A stretch of DNA of 64,000 nt from Anagrus nilaparvatae (Eukaryota > Arthropoda > Insecta > Hymenoptera > Mymaridae). Below the pieces are notes generated by a model, which worked only from the letters and a program-made list of their open reading frames with translations, ran no database searches and was not told where the DNA came from. The stretch is from positions 15,810,001-15,874,000 of the forward strand of contig JAKSXM010000014.1 in the NCBI GenBank assembly GCA_022575985.1, written 5' to 3'. Positions 49,106 to 64,000 of this stretch are shown here, in pieces. Numbering within the stretch: the first letter of the stretch is position 1; every line of letters starts with the position of its first letter. Made by a program: the position numbers and the translations under genes.

Positions 49106-49516
49106 ATTACTTTAGCCGCCATTCAATGGTCATAACTGTCGTTGTCAATCCGGATCATTTCTCAGAATCTTGAAATCTAGATTTTTCGAAAACAGACCCA
49201 TAAATGAATTTGGTAGAAAAATTCATTTCCGAATTCGTAAAATCAGAATGCATCAAAATAAAGAATAGGATAAATTCCGAAATTCTTTTTATGAAACCTT
49301 ATATTTCATGGTAATTTTTTGCTTTTTACAAATAATAACTTCTGATATTTTATCAAATATGCACTGATTTTTAGGAATTTTGATTTATCTGCCTTACAAA
49401 CCTTCTAGTTTTTATTATTCTGCATTAGAAAGTTTGTATACTTAATTTTCGGGATTCGGAAAACTGCCCCGGATGTACAACGACAATTATGACCAGTGAA
49501 TGGCGCCCATTACTTT
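49106..49516. mobile_element. 395-bp hairpin MITE with exact 8-bp duplication
   Basis: ATTACTTT at 49106-49113 and 49509-49516 flanks an element (49114-49508) with inverted ends containing GCCATTCAATGGTCATAACT and, reversed, AATTATGACCAGTGAATGGC. It interrupts one of the host element's degenerate units, whose sequence resumes after it, so it is a clean later insertion. hAT-type mobilisation is plausible from the 8-bp site. Confidence 0.85.
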
Positions 49517-52500
49517 CTATATATCTTATAGGGTATTTGAGTATGCAGAAACGGAATTTGATAACTAAATTTTATAATTCAAATTTCTAGCCAAGAAATT
49601 GGACAAAATTAGCCAATTTTCGAAAAAATTCGTCGGACCTCAAAAATTATACAAGAGATTATTTCGAATGTATTTTATGGGGTTTCGGCGTAGGCAGAAT
49701 CCGATCCTGCTAACTAAATTTTGAAATTCCGATCTTTGGCCAGAAATTGGTCAGAAAACGATTGGCCAAGTCATAAAAAAATTTGCCGAATCACCGGAGT
49801 GATATAAGGAATTGTATTCTAAACATTTTGTGGGTTTTTGGAATATGCAGAATCTGACAAATTTAGAGATGTCTTATCAACTTTACATACTTGGAAGCCT
49901 GAAATTTGTGATTAGTCAGCCAAAAAACCTATTATAACCTGCTTAAATTTTTATTAATAACTTGAGATTCTGTTAAAAATATTGTTAAAATACCACTTAA
50001 AAGGGTGAATCTGCAAATTTAAGGGTGTTCCACCCTTAGATCGGCTTTAGGACCTCGAAATTCGTGACCTAAAAAAGTTATAGAGGAAAAAACCTCAATA
50101 GTGGAGATAATATCACCCCCCTCCCACCCGTGATTTGACTGGAGTATGGTAACTAAATTATTAAATTCAAAATTTAGGCTCAGAATTTAAACAAAAAATT
50201 GGTATTTTTTCAAAAAAATTCTTGAAGTTTGAGTATACTCAGTGCCAAACTTGCACCAGAATCGCAAAATTCAAAATGTTGGCTTTTCAATAATACAGTG
50301 ACCAGATTCAGAAAAGTATATGTATATTTTGAACGTAATAAATATTAATAGGGTCAAGGATGGGGTGGTGGACCTTTTCAATTTTTAATATTTATTTAAT
50401 TGCTGGAACTTTTGCTACTCATTTAATTATTTTCGTTTTCATTTTTATTGTAAAATAATAAATACTTTTTAATAGAAAAGCGCCCTTGTCTGTCCAGACC
50501 CCCCCCCCCGCGTTGCGAGGGTTGCGGGGGCATTAATTACGCGCCTGAAAATGCCTAACTTTCCTGGTAAATAAAAAAAGAGTATAGTATTTTCTACTGT
50601 AATAATTTTTGAAATGGCATAATGAACATAATTCTTGAGAAATAAAAGGTTACTTGCCAGTAACGATAAATATTTTAATTTTAAATAGAGCTTTAATAGA
50701 TAAAACCTATTACACCAGGGTTTGGACTAAAAATGTATAAGCATTCTTAAAGCTAACCATAGATAAAATCTATAATTTGCTATGAATATTTATTTTTGAT
50801 TCAAAAAAATATAATACATATTACTCATTTCAACAAAAAATATTCTTTTGTTTTTATTTTCTTTTTAAATAATTTCCAGAAAATTATTAATTATTTGAAA
50901 CAAATTCAAACCGCAAGCTTAAAAGACTCGAATTCCAAATACTCTAAGACACCATAAGATGCATCGATAGTAACTACTTGTATAATCTTGAAGAATCAGC
51001 AAATTTTTTCAAAAATTTGCCAACTTTTCGATAAATATCTGAGGAAAAAATTGGAAAATTAAAATTTATTTAACAGATTCCGATTCTGCATACTCGAAAT
51101 CTGCATAAGATATAGAAAATAATTTGTTGTTTAATCTAGAATATTTAGCAGATATTCCCGAAAATCGGCCATTCTTGGTCAATTGGTCTTGGTCTTGAAT
51201 TAAAAATTTAGTTAGCAGTTGGATTCTGCATACCCGAAAACCCCAAAATATATTTAGAATGTAATTTCTTTTATAATCCAGGAGATTCGACATATTTTTT
51301 CGAGTTTTTTTTCCATTTCTGGGCCAAAAATTAGAATTTAAACTTTTAGAGGTAGTTTTAGCTAATTTAAGGCTGAAGTGTTTATAATTTATAAATAAAA
51401 ATCAAAATTCTTGATTTACGAACCAAAAAACCTTTATGGGAATATCATGGACGCTTAAATTGCGAAAATAACAAAAACACCCATTTTATAGGGATAGTTT
51501 TAACAATTTCAATGGTGAAATAGTAAAGATTTATTAGAAAGAAGTCGAAATTCTTAAATTGCTACCCAAAAAACCAATATAGGCATACTGGACGCTAAGG
51601 TTGCGAAAATAAAAAAAACACCCCTTTCGGGGGTAGATTTAGCTATTTTAAGGGTGAAATATTGATTATATATAAAAAAGAAGTCCAAATTCTTGATCAG
51701 CGACCCAAAAAACCTATATAGGCATACCCTGGATGCTAAAAGTACGAAAATAGACAAAACCCCCCATTTTCGGGGGTAGTTTTAGCTAATTTAAGGATGA
51801 AATATTGATTATTTATAAAAAAAGAAGTCCAAATTCTTGATCAGCGACCCAAAAAACCTATATAGACATACCCTGGATGCTAAAAGTACGAAAATAGATA
51901 AAACACCCCCTTTTCGGGGGTAGTTTTAGCTATTTTAAGGGTGAAATATTGATTATTTATAAAAAAGAAGTCCAAATTCTTGATCAGCGACCCAAAAAAC
52001 CTATATAGGCATACCCTGGATGCTAAAAGTACGAAAATAGATAAAACACTCCCTTTTCGGGGGTAGTTTTAGCTATTTTAAGGGTGAAATATTAATTATT
52101 TATAAAAAAGAGGTCGAAATTCTTGATCAGTGACACAAAAAACCTATATAGGCATACCCTGGATGCTAAAAGTACAAATAGGTAAAAAAAATAAGAGTTT
52201 CGGCAAATTTTCTGGAAATTTGGCCAATTTTTGGTCTAAAATAAGGGTAGGGATGATATTGAGGTTAAATCCGATGAAAATTTCAATATTTGTTCCCCCG
52301 CTAACTGCTAGGTACAGTTTATATGCCAAAAAATTAAATTTAAAGCAATAATTTAAAAGCGATTTAAAATATTTGGTTAATTTTCTCAAAAATTGGCCAA
52401 TTTTTTGGTCATAAATATGGCCAAGGATAAACCTGGGGTTAAATCGGGTTAAAATTTCAATTTTCGTGACCCCACAAACCCCTAGAAACAGTTTTTATGC

Positions 52501-52591
52501 CAGAAAACTAAATTTAAAGCAATAATTTAACAGCGATTTAAAAAGCGATTTAAATACTTTAAATACTTTAAATCGCGTCGTCAGCCCCTCG

Positions 52592-52599
52592 GTATTCTA
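52592..52599. repeat. Right 8-bp target duplication GTATTCTA
   Basis: Identical to 47129-47136 and directly follows the right terminus ending in CCCCTCG. Confidence 0.88.
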
Positions 52600-52894
52600 A
52601 GAAATGTTGTTTTATAACATGCGGAACCCAGCTAGGGGGTCTATTTTCTAGACCCAGGAGGCCCATTCAGGGAAACAGAGGGTATATATACCTATACATA
52701 TATAAGAAGAATGTCGAGATTTTTCTACAACTATCACAATCTGATGTTCTGAACATTATTTAGAACCGAATCGGCTTCCCTAACAGTACTGCTGTTAAAC
52801 TAGTTTTCACTCCTCTTATTAATATATACCACTTACAAAAAAAAAATAGTGAATTACTATCAGTGAAATTGAAAGGACGCATTTCCCTGCTATA

Positions 52895-53060
52895 CCTGCG
52901 TGACCGGAAAAGACGTTTTTTCTCGCCACTGACGAAGAAAAATTGTATACCACCTTGTTCATAAATAAAGAATGACCCAAATTGCAGTTTACCAACCTCG
53001 GATGGTAATTTACGTGCGTTTTGGGCCATTCTTTACTTTTCTGGACACGGACTCTCTATA
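52895..53060 (+). repeat. Hairpin repeat family A, copy 4
   Basis: Contains AAAGAATGACCCAAATTGCA, ACCAACCTCGGATGGTAATT and GCGTTTTGGGCCATTCTTTA as stem sides, then TTTTCTGGACACGGAC as in copy 1. Confidence 0.75.
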
Positions 53061-53754
53061 ATATGCTATATCGATTGTGAAAGTATTTTATCTAAACTAC
53101 TTTTACATGTTTCGTAGCGTAGCCTGAGATCAGTCGGGTATGTTTTCAAAATGCCGTATCATATGAATCCATTATCAAATTAGTCTGTTTTTATTCGCGT
53201 TTGTAATCTATACAAGTATACAATGATAATAAACATTTGATATTTTTAGTGATTGATTATACGCAGTAAGGAGGATTGACTTGTAAAGATTGATCGATTA
53301 TGGTTAAGTTAATCCTTTTTTTAATGGGAGTTTAAAATAACAATATCAAGGAAAAGATAGTTTTTAGATAAATTAAAAATAAGAATTATGGTATTGCCTG
53401 AGAAACCATACAGTAAACATGTGTTATAAGCATGTTAACGCTTGCTATAGATGGTACGCATGGAAAATTTTTTGATAATGCTCTCAGTAATAAGTTAGAG
53501 CCAATTGTTTATTATATAATATTTTAGAGCAATTTTAACATTTTGATTAGGCTTAAACCTGGTGAGTCCGTAAAGGGTGACCAAACAACCCGTCTTTTAT
53601 GTATAGCATTCGCGCATTTCAAAATTTCTCGGTTTATAGAATGGGTTTTAACATGAAAAATATCTGAAAATTAATAACTTAACTGCATGAAAATGAAACA
53701 TAATAGCTATATGATGAATACTGTAGTCAAACTAATAGTACATTTTTAACCAAG

Positions 53755-53975
53755 AGAGCAAAAAAAAAGAATGGCCCAGATCGCATGTTAATTAGCATCC
53801 GAGGCTTCGCCTCGGATGGTAAACTGCGATCTGGGGTATTTTTTTTTTGTTCCCATGGACAAAACGAAATTTTTCTATCTCAGTGGGGTGAAAACGCGTT
53901 TTTTTCGTTTTCGTTGCGGGGCGAAAAAAGTGTTTTCGGCCCGCTAGGAAGAAAAATTCTTTTTTTTTTTACAAC
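53755..53975. repeat. Hairpin repeat family A, copy 5
   Basis: AATGGCCCAGATCGCATG pairs with GTAAACTGCGATCTGGGG around CCGAGGCTTCGCCTCGG. A second GC block (CGTTGCGGGGCGAAAAA, GGCCCGCTAGG) follows. The 68-codon frame across it is not a gene. Confidence 0.75.
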
Positions 53976-55213
53976 AGTTATGTTTTTTTAAGGTGGATTG
54001 TTTGCCATCTTCTGTAAAATTCCCGAACCTAAAATATTCCAATTTCTAATTTTTATCGTTGTGGTGTTCTACCAGTATTTTGTTAGCTATGGCAAATTTT
54101 ATACCTGATTTTAATTTTTAATAAATAAAAAAACCCAAAAAATCAAAAAACATTTTTTTAGAAAAATATACTAGGTAATAAGATTTCCCTTACAATTCTT
54201 TATTTTTCTGAGCATTAGCTTAAATATACTATTTTTAGGCTAATAACTAAAAGGTATCAGGAATAATGGACATTGTTAACGTTTTTAAGGAATTAATAAA
54301 ACAGTGTTAATTGTTACAAAATCTTAGTATTAAAATATTCCAATAAAAACAATAAATAATGATCAATAATACAACTAATAGATAGTTCGGCAGTGTAATA
54401 ACTACGTGCTTTTCCCGCATTTTATTTATATAATAAGGGTAATTTTCGTTATAAATATTTAAATTGTTCTATACAAAGTATATAATAAGACTTTTTACAT
54501 TATTTATCAACTTATGTAAATTGCCAAATGACAATTACCTTGCGTCTAATGAGAATGCCATAATGATTAGTAATTATTTAAATTATTTTACATCGACTTT
54601 ACGGCGATAGATGAATACTAATTATTAAAATCTTAAATTTAAACACGATGCACCAGTTGAATTTTTTTTTTTTATCTTTGGAAAAAAAGAAATTTACTTA
54701 TGCTCGTCAATTGATTTAGTAAATTCATGCTCTAATAAACGGTGAACACTTTGGTTATATTACTTCCATCGTAATAAAAAAAAATGGAAGATTTTTTTTA
54801 AAATTCTTAACTAGACGTATGCTAATTTTACAAAGAACACAGAGGCACGACCGTTATAAATTAGCTATAACTATAATCATGCTGCGCACCTCAATTTGTA
54901 TATTTATATATATATTTATTTTAATTATGCGATTTGAGCATTATAATCTCAATGGCATTCACACGACGGTGGGATTCTTTATACATTTTATTCATCATTC
55001 GCACGTCCATATAATACATACAATTATACACAATAATTCAATAATCAAAAAAAAAATTATACTACCACTTTACATTTTATAACATATTAAACTCTCTTTT
55101 AGAGAGTAACGATTGTACTTTTTTAACCATATGGTCAAAATTTTCGTCTATTAATCAAAACGTAAAACAAAACAAATATTTTTTTAATAGCAATAATATA
55201 TAAAGAGAATAAT

Positions 55214-55245
<32 letters not shown>

Positions 55246-55382
55246 GAATAATTATAATAAAAATAAAAACATAAAACATACATCAATTAACTAAGAGTTT
55301 TGGGCAGCAATATGCAATTTATAAAATTTTATGTTTCTTTTTTTCACGTAATGTATCAAACAAAATTTTATAACATGTGAGG
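53976..55382. other. Region downstream of DOT1L
   Basis: AT-rich. The part nearest 55382 should be DOT1L 3' UTR on the minus strand. It contains an (AAT)n trinucleotide repeat at about 55210-55260. A candidate minus-strand AATAAA lies near 54987. The 87-codon frame at 54819-55082 has no family resemblance. Confidence 0.5.

Positions 55383-64000
<8,618 letters not shown>

Larger units (their letters stand above)
47137..52591. mobile_element. 5.46-kb foldback element with 8-bp target duplication
   Basis: Termini are CGAGGGGCTGACGACGCG on the left and its exact reverse complement on the right, flanked by GTATTCTA. Subterminal GCGATTTAAA repeats follow. Long arms hold tandem units of about 140 bp (left 47640-48520, mirrored at about 51440-52180). 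Inside these, degenerate units carry TTTTGGGGTTTTCGAGTA and CGCAGAATCCG motifs (48780-49900, mirrored at 51060-51310). There is no recognisable transposase. Open frames such as 47349-47723 and 52144-52389 are mirror copies and have no family match. An 8-bp duplication is used by hAT, P-like and some other superfamilies. The termini are not a clear hAT type, so I leave it unclassified. Confidence 0.88.

Noticed and set aside
54819..55082. 87-codon frame rich in Ile and His
   Set aside because: Low-complexity AT-rich sequence downstream of DOT1L with no family resemblance or splice context.

Overview
This looks like nuclear DNA of an arthropod, most likely an insect. It is very AT-rich, genes have short introns with GT-AG borders, and the spliced proteins match animal families closely. 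I cannot name the order with confidence. All gene models here were spliced by eye and have no transcript support.

Gene layout. The 3' end of MED20 (Mediator) lies at 2976-3578 (+). TECR, a very-long-chain enoyl-CoA reductase, is at 17426-18735 (+). It runs tail-to-tail, 154 bp apart, with CFAP57, a ciliary/flagellar WD40 and coiled-coil protein, at 18890-22782 (-). KAT14/ATAC2, an ATAC-complex acetyltransferase, is at 34354-36930 (+). A class B J-protein (DNAJ-1/DNAJB4-like) with a clear heat-shock promoter is at 37567-39474 (+). Most of DOT1L/grappa, the H3K79 methyltransferase, is at 55383-64000 (-); its 5' end lies beyond the window. These are independent housekeeping genes, not an operon, although MED20, KAT14 and DOT1L all act on transcription or chromatin.

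Between the genes the window is a graveyard and nursery of foldback DNA elements. (1) 6866-10285 is a TTAA-flanked element with arms of about 0.9-1.05 kb built from 177-bp tandem units; it carries a broken ORF of a transposon-like family. (2) 11793-12935 and 44762-45907 are two near-perfect palindromes of one family. (3) 23338-33972 is a nested insertion. An LTR retrotransposon (691-bp LTRs, 4-bp target duplication CGCA, minus orientation, only a gag stub left) was hit in the last bases of one LTR by a 5.1-kb long-TIR element with a 9-bp target duplication, and that element contains a 0.73-kb TTAA-flanked MITE. This nest appears to have split the CFAP57/KAT14 divergent promoter region. (4) 47137-52591 is a 5.46-kb foldback with an 8-bp target duplication and arrays of about 140-bp units in both arms; it contains a 395-bp hairpin MITE with its own exact 8-bp duplication. 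(5) Many smaller hairpin repeats occur, two of them in a DOT1L intron.

The most novel material is the set of long-arm foldback elements and the unclassified transposon-like proteins at 1-1700 and 8149-9009. I saw no CRISPR array, rRNA or convincing tRNA.
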